A stretch of 64,000 nt of DNA from Syntrophomonadaceae bacterium (GTDB lineage Bacteria; Bacillota; Dethiobacteria; DTU022): contig SKOR01000068.1 in NCBI GenBank assembly GCA_007119965.1, forward strand, positions 1 to 64,000, read 5' to 3'. Of the stretch, positions 28,966 to 37,842 are shown piece after piece (position 1 is the first letter of the stretch; every line of letters begins with the position of its first letter). The notes under the pieces are model-generated. The model made no database searches and had not been told where the DNA came from. It was given only the letters and a program-made list of their open reading frames with translations. The translations under genes and the position numbers were made by a program.

Positions 28966-29138
28966 ATTACAAATTGTTCGTTAAGGGCTACTTTATTAAT
29001 AATTGCCTTTCTTTTTTTGGTGCAGGGCTCGTTTTTATGGCAGATCGGCCCTTCTACACAACAGTTGATAAAATCCCGACAGGGGTTCGCTTTCGTATGG
29101 GTACATTTTTCACAGCAGTGATCTATAAATTTTTCCAT
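28959..29138 (-). CDS. Small Cys-rich protein between NuoE- and NuoF-like genes
   Basis: MEKFIDHCCEKCTHTKANPCRDFINCCVEGPICHKNEPCTKKRKAIINKVALNEQFVIC; nine Cys; AGGAGAG RBS before ATG at 29138; overlaps nuoF-like gene start. Confidence 0.7.
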   Translation of the reverse strand: MEKFIDHCCEKCTHTKANPCRDFINCCVEGPICHKNEPCTKKRKAIINKVALNEQFVIC

Positions 29139-29166
29139 CAGTTTCTCTCCTGTTTCCTCCTGCATG

Positions 29167-29661
29167 TTATTGATACCTATCCAGAATGTCTTTAATTTTG
29201 TCCGGGGTAAGGCGGCCGTGCGGATCGTCGTTGATCATGATTACGGGAGCGAGAGCGCAGGCCCCGATACAGGCAACCTCCTCCAGGGTAAACCGCAGGT
29301 CATCAGTGGTTTCTCCGCTTTCAATTTCCAGGATATCTTCAATGCGTTCGGCAATTTTCGGGCTGCCCTGGATGTGGCAGGCCGTTCCTTTGCAAACCCT
29401 GATTATATAGCGGCCCCGCGGCTTCATTTTGAACTGGGCATAGAATGTTGCTATTCCGTAAAGCCTGCTCAGCGGGATGTTCATTCGCTTTGATACCTGT
29501 TCAACGGCAGGCCTGGGCAGATAACCAAAATAATCCTGGACTTTCTGCAGGGCGGGGATAACCATTTCCTTCCTGCCGATATAAGGCTCCACTAATGAAT
29601 CGACCCTGCTTAGATCAATTTCCCCGGTTACTTTTTCTGCAGCTTCAACTTCTGTGCTCAA
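29167..29661 (-). CDS. NuoE-like 2Fe-2S subunit
   Basis: 164 aa; ALQKVQDYFGYLP, GTACHIQGSPKI, EVACIGACALAPVIMIND. Confidence 0.93.
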   Translation of the reverse strand: MSTEVEAAEKVTGEIDLSRVDSLVEPYIGRKEMVIPALQKVQDYFGYLPRPAVEQVSKRMNIPLSRLYGIATFYAQFKMKPRGRYIIRVCKGTACHIQGSPKIAERIEDILEIESGETTDDLRFTLEEVACIGACALAPVIMINDDPHGRLTPDKIKDILDRYQ

Positions 29662-29882
29662 ATTTCCGACCTCCTAATAGAAACTTTAAAGTCAGAGGAT
29701 TTAGCCGCGGAAAACCGGACAAAACATAAAGCGCGGTCAGGCTGATTACGAATTTCACGGCCACCGCTTCACATTCAGCAAGCCCCGGCTCCGGGTTTTA
29801 CTGCTTAATCCCGTTCCCTAAACCCTGACTCCTTTATAATTACTCTTTTTATTGCCTCAATCCTGCCATTAAGATAAAAATT

Positions 29883-30575
29883 TCAACGCAGTTTCAGGGG
29901 GGTAAAATTGATCCCGTCTGCAGCGACAAAGCGGTATTCAACCCCGTTTTTTTCCCCCTGGAAGATATAGTCCCTGCCGCTGTCATGGATATGACCGAAT
30001 ACACATAGTTTTACAGCAAATTTTTCAAGCAGATCTGTAAATACGCTCGGCTGCCCTCTCCTGTTGTAGGGCGGAAAATGCAGTGCGGCAATAATATGGG
30101 AATCCACTGCGCTGACAGCGCTTTCCAGGGACAGCTCGAGACGCCGGGCTTCCCTTAAATAAAGTTTCTGATCCTGATCATTGTCGAACCCTTCTTCACC
30201 GGGGCAGAGCCAGCCCCTGGTGCCGCAGACAACATGCCCCGGCCACAAAAAATGGTCATTTTGCAAAGCGTAGACTGACGGGGGCAGCTGGGCGCGGACT
30301 TTAGTAATAGAGTTCCACCAGTAATCGTGATTGCCCTTGATTAAAAGTTTAGTGCCCTTAAGCCCGGCCAGCCAGTTTAAATCAGCCGCTGCCCCTGGCA
30401 GGTGCATCGCCCAGGATATATCCCCGGGGACAATGACAAGATCGTGGTCACCGACAACCAGGTTCCAGTTTTTTTCAATTTTTTCTACATGATTTTCCCA
30501 ATCCGGACCGAAGATATCCATCGGTTTGGCCTGCCCGTGAGAGAGATGTAAGTCGCCGATCGCATAAATACCCAT
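29883..30575 (-). CDS. Metallophosphoesterase
   Basis: 230 aa; YAIGDLHLSHG, IVPGDISWAM, LIKGNHDYWW, VFGHIHDSG. Confidence 0.9.
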   Translation of the reverse strand: MGIYAIGDLHLSHGQAKPMDIFGPDWENHVEKIEKNWNLVVGDHDLVIVPGDISWAMHLPGAAADLNWLAGLKGTKLLIKGNHDYWWNSITKVRAQLPPSVYALQNDHFLWPGHVVCGTRGWLCPGEEGFDNDQDQKLYLREARRLELSLESAVSAVDSHIIAALHFPPYNRRGQPSVFTDLLEKFAVKLCVFGHIHDSGRDYIFQGEKNGVEYRFVAADGINFTPLKLR

Positions 30576-30915
30576 GGCACACTCCTGGTTCTTGATATAG
30601 CGCTGTTAGGAGAAGCAACTCAACAGCACCTGCCCCGGCGTATAGTAAACAGGGCTGGTATAAAAGCCGGTTGCTCCGGCCTTTCAGCTGCAGGATAACG
30701 GGATGAGAACCTGATTAATGCGGCCGAACACAATTATTTTTATTCTGATTATGCCGGTTTTTTTTCTAAGCTTTATTTAGGGAATCCTGCCTTTATAATA
30801 TTACTAAATCAGTGACTGAAATGCAAAAGGAGCTTTTTTCTGCCCATTAAAACGTTTTGCGGCTGAAGTTAAGCTTTGCAAATATTTTAATAGAATGATA
30901 TAATGTCGCCACAGT

Positions 30916-31575
30916 TTGAAGTATATACTAAATCAGTTTAAGGAGGTTGTTAAGGATTTGGAGAACAAAACACCTAGGAGGCCGCGACGTTACCTGCGCA
31001 GCAGGATAACCCGTAAACTGATCCTGGATACCGCACTTGATGTATTCCTGACGGAGGGCTATGCAAAGACTACCATTGCCAAGATCAGCCAGCAGGCTAA
31101 GGTCGGATACGGCACGGTCTACAGCCACTTCAAAGGAAAAGATGACATTTTAAACAAGGTCGTTGATAACGTCCTGGACGAATTTTACAACCTTCTGGAA
31201 GTGCCCTTCGCGCCTGAAACCCAGGAGGAAGCGCGCAGCGCTTATTATGAACTTGTTTTAACTTCTTTCCGCCTGGCTGAGCAGCACCAGCCGATCATGA
31301 AAGTATACCAGGAAGCGCTGGGCCAATCAGAATCGATTGCTGAACACTGGGAGAACATCATTGAAAAGTTTATCAAGAGTTCAGCCCGCTCCTTTGTTTA
31401 TTCCCAGGAAAAAGGGCTGGCCAAAGATTTTGATATCCAGCTCGGAGCCAAGGCTTATATCCTGCTGGTAGATCGTTTCATATGGGAAGTTGTCAATGAA
31501 AAAGAAGATAACCTCGACCATATAACCGCCACAATTATGGACCTGCTTTTCCACGGTTTTTTCAAGTCTGATTAA
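30916..31575 (+). CDS. TetR/AcrR family transcriptional regulator
   Basis: 219 aa; RKLILDTALDVFLTEGYAKTTIAKISQQAKVGYGTVYSHFKGKDDIL. Confidence 0.92.
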   Translation: MKYILNQFKEVVKDLENKTPRRPRRYLRSRITRKLILDTALDVFLTEGYAKTTIAKISQQAKVGYGTVYSHFKGKDDILNKVVDNVLDEFYNLLEVPFAPETQEEARSAYYELVLTSFRLAEQHQPIMKVYQEALGQSESIAEHWENIIEKFIKSSARSFVYSQEKGLAKDFDIQLGAKAYILLVDRFIWEVVNEKEDNLDHITATIMDLLFHGFFKSD

Positions 31576-31634
31576 GCGGTACGGCGAAAAGGGATATAAT
31601 TATTTTAGCGCTAAAAAATTATAAAACCAATCAA

Positions 31635-31675
31635 AAATGCCCGGGTGATTACAACACCCGGGCATTTGGGGTTTT
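31635..31675. terminator. Rho-independent terminator between convergent genes
   Basis: AAATGCCCGGGTG-attacaa-CACCCGGGCATTT, followed by GGGGTTTT. Confidence 0.85.
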
Positions 31676-31678
31676 GCG

Positions 31679-32254
31679 CTATTTTCTGCTTTCGATAACC
31701 CGCTCTTCGGTAATGATTATATCTACCCTGCGGTCCCATTCATCTACGGGAACTGCGTTAACAACCTGCAGCTCAAAAACGAGGGCCACCAGGGGAGTCT
31801 GAGGCTTCAGAAGCGGGAAGAAACGGTCGTAATAACCGCCTCCGTAACCCAGCCGGTTTCCTTTTGAATCAAACGCCACCCCGGGCACAATCAAGAGATC
31901 AATTGTTTCAGGTTTAAAGGGGCGGAAAGCTTCTTCTTTTGGCTCGGGGATATTGTAAGCCCCGGGCGCCAGGTCATGATCCCAGTCCAGAAGCTGCGAG
32001 GGTATCATTTCGCGCGTTTTCGGAAGAGGTTTCGGGGCCAGGGCTACTTTGCCCATTTTTATCGTTTTTTCAACCATGGCCCTGGTTTCCACTTCAGTGC
32101 CAAAGGTAATAAAGAACATCACTGCGCCTGCATCACGATAAGCGGGCAGTTTATAGAGATTTTCGGCAATCCGGCTGCTTTTTTCCCCGATTTCTCCGGG
32201 AGAGAGCCGATCGCGCTGCTTAATTATTTTTTTACGCAGTTCTTTTTTATTCAT
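31679..32254 (-). CDS. 5-formyltetrahydrofolate cyclo-ligase
   Basis: 191 aa; LLIVPGVAFDSKGNRLGYGGGYYDRFF. Confidence 0.93.
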   Translation of the reverse strand: MNKKELRKKIIKQRDRLSPGEIGEKSSRIAENLYKLPAYRDAGAVMFFITFGTEVETRAMVEKTIKMGKVALAPKPLPKTREMIPSQLLDWDHDLAPGAYNIPEPKEEAFRPFKPETIDLLIVPGVAFDSKGNRLGYGGGYYDRFFPLLKPQTPLVALVFELQVVNAVPVDEWDRRVDIIITEERVIESRK

Positions 32255-32263
32255 GGCGCTGCC

Positions 32264-33745
32264 CTAGTAGGCCCGGGCGAAGTAAGCAGCTTCGACTGCT
32301 TTTCCTCCGCAGGCAAAACATTTATCGCCTTCAGGCTCCATGTCAAAAGGCAGGCAGCGAATCGTCGCCCTGGTTTCATTTTTTACTTTTTCTTCACAGG
32401 AATCATCTCCGCACCAGGGCGCAAGGTATAAGCCGCGCTCTGTTTCCATGATCCGCTTGAATTCTTCGTAATCAGCTCCCCTGCGAGTGTTTGCTTCGCG
32501 GAATTCAAGGGCTCTGGCCAGCATATCTTCCTGGATCTCTACCAGAAGCTGCTGCAGGCGGGCAGGCAGATCGTCATTGGAAACGAACTCTTTTTCACCT
32601 GTATCGCGGCGGGCCAGCACGACCTGGTTTTTGTCCAAATCACGGGGGCCGACTTCGATGCGAACCGGAATACCCCGCATCTCCCATTCATTAAATTTCC
32701 AACCGGGTGAATGTTCCTCGCGATCGTCAAGCTTAACCCGGACGCTTTCTTTCAGCCGGCCTTCCAGCTCCAAGACCGATTTCAGGACGCGGTCACGGTC
32801 TTTTTTGCCCAGTATGGGCACTATAACAACCTGGGTAGGGGCCATACGGGGGGGTAGAACCAGGCCGCGATCATCACCGTGGACCATAATCAACGCGCCG
32901 ATCAGGCGGGTCGAAACACCCCAGCTGGTCTGCCAGACGTGCTTTAAAAGATCATCCTGATCAAGGAACGTAATATCGAAAACCTTGGCAAAATGCTGGC
33001 CCAGGTTGTGGGAAGTTCCGGCCTGGAGGGCCCTTCCGTCAGTCATCAGGGCTTCTACACAGTAGGTACGCAGGGAACCGGCAAATTTTTCCCGCTCTGT
33101 CTTGCGCCCGGCCAACGCAGGTATGGCCATCTCCGTCTCCAGGAACTCGCGGTAAACCTCGAGCATCTTGAGGGTTTCTGCTTCAGCTTCTTCTTCGCTG
33201 CGGTGGCAGGTGTGCCCCTCCTGCCAGAGGAACTCGGAGGTCCGGAGGAAAGGGCGGGTTGATTTCTCCCAGCGGACAACATTACACCACTGGTTGATCA
33301 GGATCGGCAGATCTCGCCAGGATTGAATCCAGCGCGAGTAAAAATCACAGATTATGGCTTCGGATGTGGGGCGGACGGCCAGGGGTTCGTTTAAGATCTC
33401 GTTGCCGCCCTTGGTCACCCAGGCCAGTTCGGGGGCAAATCCCTCGACATGATCGGCTTCCTTCTGAAGCAGGTTCTGGGGAATAAAAGTCGGAAAATAT
33501 GCATTCTCGTGGCCGGTATCCTTGAAGCGCCGATCGAGCTGTTCCTGGATCTTTTCCCAGAGAGCGTAACCTGCGGGCCGGATGGCCATAAACCCTTTCA
33601 TAGGAGCATAGTCCATCATTTTCGTTTTCAAGATTACATCAATATACCACTGCGAATAGTCAACAGCTTTTGGGGTTATCTCTTTTACGAATTCCTTGTT
33701 TTGGGCCTGCTTGCCCTGCCCTTTCTTCTGCTCCACTAGAACCAC
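32264..33745 (-). CDS. proS: Prolyl-tRNA synthetase, archaeal/eukaryote-like type
   Basis: 493 aa; DYSQWYIDVILKTKMMDYAPMKGFMAIRPAGYALWE, LAVRPTSEAIICDFYSRWIQSWRDLP, LRTSEFLWQEGHTCH. Confidence 0.93.
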   Translation of the reverse strand: MVLVEQKKGQGKQAQNKEFVKEITPKAVDYSQWYIDVILKTKMMDYAPMKGFMAIRPAGYALWEKIQEQLDRRFKDTGHENAYFPTFIPQNLLQKEADHVEGFAPELAWVTKGGNEILNEPLAVRPTSEAIICDFYSRWIQSWRDLPILINQWCNVVRWEKSTRPFLRTSEFLWQEGHTCHRSEEEAEAETLKMLEVYREFLETEMAIPALAGRKTEREKFAGSLRTYCVEALMTDGRALQAGTSHNLGQHFAKVFDITFLDQDDLLKHVWQTSWGVSTRLIGALIMVHGDDRGLVLPPRMAPTQVVIVPILGKKDRDRVLKSVLELEGRLKESVRVKLDDREEHSPGWKFNEWEMRGIPVRIEVGPRDLDKNQVVLARRDTGEKEFVSNDDLPARLQQLLVEIQEDMLARALEFREANTRRGADYEEFKRIMETERGLYLAPWCGDDSCEEKVKNETRATIRCLPFDMEPEGDKCFACGGKAVEAAYFARAY

Positions 33746-33796
33746 CCTTTCAGATCTGTTTCAATTATTTTTTATCTGCTAATTCTAACACAAATA

Positions 33797-36415
33797 TCAG
33801 CGTGCAACCAGTTCACGACGGGTTTGGAGCAGCATTTGCCAGCTTTGATCGCTTAAGGGACGGTTGAAACTGCGGAAGTTGGCCAGTTTGAAACCGTGCT
33901 CCTCGGCTAAGTACCTGGTCCGCAAAATCGATTCCAGGTTAACTCCTGAAGAGCCGAGACTGTAGTGCTTGTACTGCTGTTCAAGGGCAAGCATCATCGT
34001 TTCAGCCATGCAGGCATAGGCCAGGCCTTCCTCGAAGCCAAAGTCCCAGCCGAGGGAAGGAAGACCCGGTATTTCTACAACCCCGCCGTCGATAACCAGC
34101 ACGTCGGGGCGGGCCTCGTCGACCTCTTCGCTGACATTTGCCGGGCGGGAGATGTCGCAGACGATAGCGCCTGCTTTCAGGTTTCCGGCATGAATCACTT
34201 TTTCTGTGGCACTGGTAGCGCTGATTACTATATCGGCCCTTGCCAGTACGGCATCAATATCGGTAGAGAATTCAATCAGGCCCATACGGTGCCCTTCCCC
34301 TTCGGCAAAAGCTTCGAAGGCTTCCATCGGGGCATCGGGCGCCGGCAGCCCGGAACAATCGGCCAGCCGGCGTCCCATGCTGCCCGGTTTAAGAGTGCGG
34401 CCCTGCTGCAGCAGCGCCGACTGGTAGCGGTAGATTTCTGCGGCCACCTGCTGCAGCCTCTCGCTGGCCGACTTATTATTCGGGTTGCCAATCAGGATCA
34501 GGCTGGGCACTGTTTCTGAGAGCAGAAGTGAAATCCCCCGGCCGATCGACCCTGCGGCGCCGACAATAGCGGCTGTAGTCTGAGAGCGATCAATATGCAG
34601 TTTTTCCGTGGCGGTAGTAACCGCGTCAACAGCCGAGACAACGGTATAGCTGTTGCCGGTGGTAATCGGCACGCCTTCATTTTTCAGGTAGAGCCCGCCC
34701 ATGGAGGCCACGGCGGTGAAAGCCCCCAGTCCGACAATTTTAGCCCCCCGTTCGCGGGCCATTGCTACAGCTGCTTTGAGCTCATTTAAAGCCTGTTTTC
34801 GAGGCATCTGCACAAATTCATCGGTTGTGCGGGGCAGGCCAATGAATTCGCCGTAAGCCGTTTTTCCGGCAGCAGAATTGATTTTTACCCGCCCGGCAAC
34901 GAAGGGCTCGATCATGTCGCCAAACCGGCCGGTCAGTTCGGCCAGCTCTTCTTCGCTGAAGGCAAGCAAACTGTTATCAAACTGGTGATAGCTTTTCAGG
35001 TCGAGAGCATGGATCAGGAAGGCAAAACGACCTTCCGACGGCTCACCGCCCGGGACAGTCTTTTCGGCGGGATAGGGAACAAACTTCGGAAAACGGCCGG
35101 AACTTTCAGGCCTGACCAGGTAAGCCAGGAACTGAGCCGTGTTTCCTTCATTAAGAACCTCGAGCATTGAATCAAGGCCGCGCAGCGCTTCGCGGCACTG
35201 CTCCTCGCTGATGGTCAGCGGCGGTTCCATGCGGATAACGGCGTTGCCGTTTAAGGTCGGGGCAACCCGTATTTTTTCCACGTTTAAAAGATAAGAAGAT
35301 ATTGTCGGGGTCAGCAATTCCTGCTCAGCCATCACACCCAGCAGGCTGCCAGGGAAATATTCACGGTCCATGAAAAACTCAATGCCCAGCATCAACCCGC
35401 GGCCGCGGATTGCGCTGACCAGACCGGGGTATTTTTCCTTCAGCTTCAGCAAACCTTTTTTAAGCAGCTCGCCCCTGGAAATCACATCTTTTAAGATCGC
35501 CCCGTTATTCACTGTCAGCTCTTCAATAACCTGCAGCCCGACCCTGCAGGCCAGGGCATTGCCGGCAAAAGTCGATGAGTGCTTTAAACCGAAGTCCTCG
35601 GTATACGCTTCAGCTGTACTGAGACAGGCGCCGATCGGCATCACACCTCCGCCAAGCGCCTTGGCCAGGACCAGCACGTCAGGAGCAACGTTTTCCTCCT
35701 CGCAGGCAAACAGCGTTCCGGTGCGGCCCAGGCCGGTCTGCACTTCATCAAAGATAAGCAGAACGCCGTACTCGCGGCAGATCTCTTTTACCTCGGCCAG
35801 GTAGCCTGCAGGAGGCTCAACTATGCCTCCTTCACCCTGGATCGGTTCGATAATGAAAGCAGCGTAAAAACCGGGATTTTCGGCCAGTTCATCCCGGAGG
35901 GACCCGCACTCGCCAAATGGAATATGGTTGAACCCTTCGGCGGGGGCATTAAAGGCCGACTGGTAACCGGGGTTGCCAGTGGCCGAAAGAGCCCCGAAAG
36001 TTTTCCCGTGAAAACTGTTATCGGTAGCCAGGATACCCGCACGGCCCGTGGCGGATCTACAGAGTTTAATTGCTGCTTCAACCGCCTCAGCGCCGCTGTT
36101 GGCGAAGGTAACATATTCAAGACCTTCCGGGGCTAACTTAACCAGGCGGCGGGCCAGCTCTCCGGCGGCATCGAGGGCTGACGGCTGGATAAAGTTCGGT
36201 TCAGCCGATTCTCGGTAGCGATCAATCGCATCCCAGATCCGGGTGGGGTTGTGCCCGAAAGGCAGGGCCCCGTAGGCAGCAATACAGTCCAGGTAACGGT
36301 TGCCCGGGTCATCATAAAGATAGCAGCCTTCGCCGCGCACATATTTTTGATCGAGCCTGATGCTTTCCAGCATCTCGCCCAGATATGGATTAACAAAACG
36401 GGTATAATTATTCAT
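33797..36415 (-). CDS. Class III aminotransferase fused to acyl-[ACP] reductase (AAR)-like domain
   Basis: Start at MNNYTRFVNPYL (36415, AGGAGG RBS). N-term PLP domain (TFANSGAEAVEAAIKL, EPIQGEGGIVEPP, IFDEVQTGLGRTG, LAKALGGG). C-term GLGAFTAVASMGG...TTGNSYTVVSAVDAV...AAIVGAAGSIGRG...VIDGGVVEIPG...YACMAETMMLALE. Confidence 0.85.
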   Translation of the reverse strand: MNNYTRFVNPYLGEMLESIRLDQKYVRGEGCYLYDDPGNRYLDCIAAYGALPFGHNPTRIWDAIDRYRESAEPNFIQPSALDAAGELARRLVKLAPEGLEYVTFANSGAEAVEAAIKLCRSATGRAGILATDNSFHGKTFGALSATGNPGYQSAFNAPAEGFNHIPFGECGSLRDELAENPGFYAAFIIEPIQGEGGIVEPPAGYLAEVKEICREYGVLLIFDEVQTGLGRTGTLFACEEENVAPDVLVLAKALGGGVMPIGACLSTAEAYTEDFGLKHSSTFAGNALACRVGLQVIEELTVNNGAILKDVISRGELLKKGLLKLKEKYPGLVSAIRGRGLMLGIEFFMDREYFPGSLLGVMAEQELLTPTISSYLLNVEKIRVAPTLNGNAVIRMEPPLTISEEQCREALRGLDSMLEVLNEGNTAQFLAYLVRPESSGRFPKFVPYPAEKTVPGGEPSEGRFAFLIHALDLKSYHQFDNSLLAFSEEELAELTGRFGDMIEPFVAGRVKINSAAGKTAYGEFIGLPRTTDEFVQMPRKQALNELKAAVAMARERGAKIVGLGAFTAVASMGGLYLKNEGVPITTGNSYTVVSAVDAVTTATEKLHIDRSQTTAAIVGAAGSIGRGISLLLSETVPSLILIGNPNNKSASERLQQVAAEIYRYQSALLQQGRTLKPGSMGRRLADCSGLPAPDAPMEAFEAFAEGEGHRMGLIEFSTDIDAVLARADIVISATSATEKVIHAGNLKAGAIVCDISRPANVSEEVDEARPDVLVIDGGVVEIPGLPSLGWDFGFEEGLAYACMAETMMLALEQQYKHYSLGSSGVNLESILRTRYLAEEHGFKLANFRSFNRPLSDQSWQMLLQTRRELVAR

Positions 36416-36435
36416 GATCAAACCTCCTGTTGAGC

Positions 36436-36455
36436 TGTGCACAATTATGTGCACA
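36436..36455. promoter_or_regulatory. Near-perfect 20-bp palindrome, candidate operator
   Basis: TGTGCACAATTATGTGCACA (8 of 10 half-site positions symmetric), about 20-40 nt upstream of the fusion gene start. Confidence 0.45.
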
Positions 36456-36533
36456 TCAATAGGCCTATTTTAACCCGCCTGGTTAAAAAAATCAACAGCT
36501 GCTCAATGATCATTCTTTATACCCTCTTTTTGC

Positions 36534-37841
36534 TTAACTTTCTTTCGGGGGGACGATCAGGGAAACAGCGTGGCGATCAGGGTCGAGGTTTTCTTCGGCC
36601 AGGGCCAGCACTTCTTCACGCCTCACTTCCTGGAGAACCGACGGCAGCTGGAATAAATCGGTGCCTTTAAAGCGGAAAGAGAGAAAATTGTTGGCAATGA
36701 ACTCCAACGAGTTAAAACGCCTGATGTAGCCGCCGAGAATTTTGCGGCGGTGCCGCTCAAACTGTTCTTTGCTGACTCCCTCTTTCAGAAATCCGGCTAT
36801 CGCTCTCATAACACGCCGGTAAAGCTGATCAGGATCTTTCGTCTCCCCGCCGATCATTGTGTAACCGTAATTAATTTCTGCTGTATATTCGGAGTCGAAG
36901 TTTTCATCGATCAGGTCTTCCCTGTAAAGTTCATTGTAAAGCGCCTCGCTTGACCCGAACAGGATATCGAGGACCAGCTCCATCAGGATTTCTCTGCGCA
37001 TCAGATCACGTCCCTGCAGATCTCCCACGACCATATCTTTGAAGCCGAGCAGGATAATCGGCTCAGATACAACCAGCTCCTGAACAGTCCGCTGTTTCGT
37101 TATTTCGGCCGGTTCCGGCGGGTACTGGCGCACTATGGCTCCCATCGGCTTGTGTTTGTGGGCGGCAAGGTTTTCTTCCACCTGGCAGCCGATCCGGCCG
37201 GGGTCAAGGTCGCCGACTACAAACACGGCCATGTTGCTGGGATGGTAAAAGGTGTTATAGCAGCGGTAGAGCAGATCGGGGGTGATCCGGGCGATGCTTT
37301 CAACCGTGCCGGCAATATCGTTACGAACCGGGTGTTGACGGTAGAGGCCTTCAAGCAGGTTAAAAAAGACCCGCCAGTGGGGGTGATCTTCATACATCTT
37401 AATTTCCTGGCCGATTATGCCCTGCTCTTTTTGCACTGTCTGCTCTGTAAAGTAAGGTTTTTGGACAAAATCGAGCAGCTGCCCCAGGCTTTCTTCAAAG
37501 TTGTCAGTACATGAAAAGAGGTACGAAGTCTGGGTAAATGAAGTAAAAGCGTTGGCCGAAGCGCCGAGAGCGGCGAAGCGGTCAAAGACATTGCCCCCTT
37601 CATCCTCGAATAGTTTATGCTCCAGGAAGTGAGCCACCCCGTCGGGCAAAACCGTAAATTCCTGCTCCGGCTCGACCCGAAACCGGTTGTCGATCGATCC
37701 AAAGCGGGTCGAGAATATGGCATATTTTTTCTGATAGCCGGGGCGGGGCAGGACATAAACATCCATTCCCGGGTGGACACGGTAATGGTAAAGGGTTTCC
37801 TGTAGTTCCCTGTTCTCTATCAACCTGTAATTGCCTGTCAT
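36534..37841 (-). CDS. M16 family zinc peptidase
   Basis: 435 aa; HFLEHKLFEDE (HxxEH) active site. Confidence 0.92.
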   Translation of the reverse strand: MTGNYRLIENRELQETLYHYRVHPGMDVYVLPRPGYQKKYAIFSTRFGSIDNRFRVEPEQEFTVLPDGVAHFLEHKLFEDEGGNVFDRFAALGASANAFTSFTQTSYLFSCTDNFEESLGQLLDFVQKPYFTEQTVQKEQGIIGQEIKMYEDHPHWRVFFNLLEGLYRQHPVRNDIAGTVESIARITPDLLYRCYNTFYHPSNMAVFVVGDLDPGRIGCQVEENLAAHKHKPMGAIVRQYPPEPAEITKQRTVQELVVSEPIILLGFKDMVVGDLQGRDLMRREILMELVLDILFGSSEALYNELYREDLIDENFDSEYTAEINYGYTMIGGETKDPDQLYRRVMRAIAGFLKEGVSKEQFERHRRKILGGYIRRFNSLEFIANNFLSFRFKGTDLFQLPSVLQEVRREEVLALAEENLDPDRHAVSLIVPPKES

Positions 37842-37842
37842 A

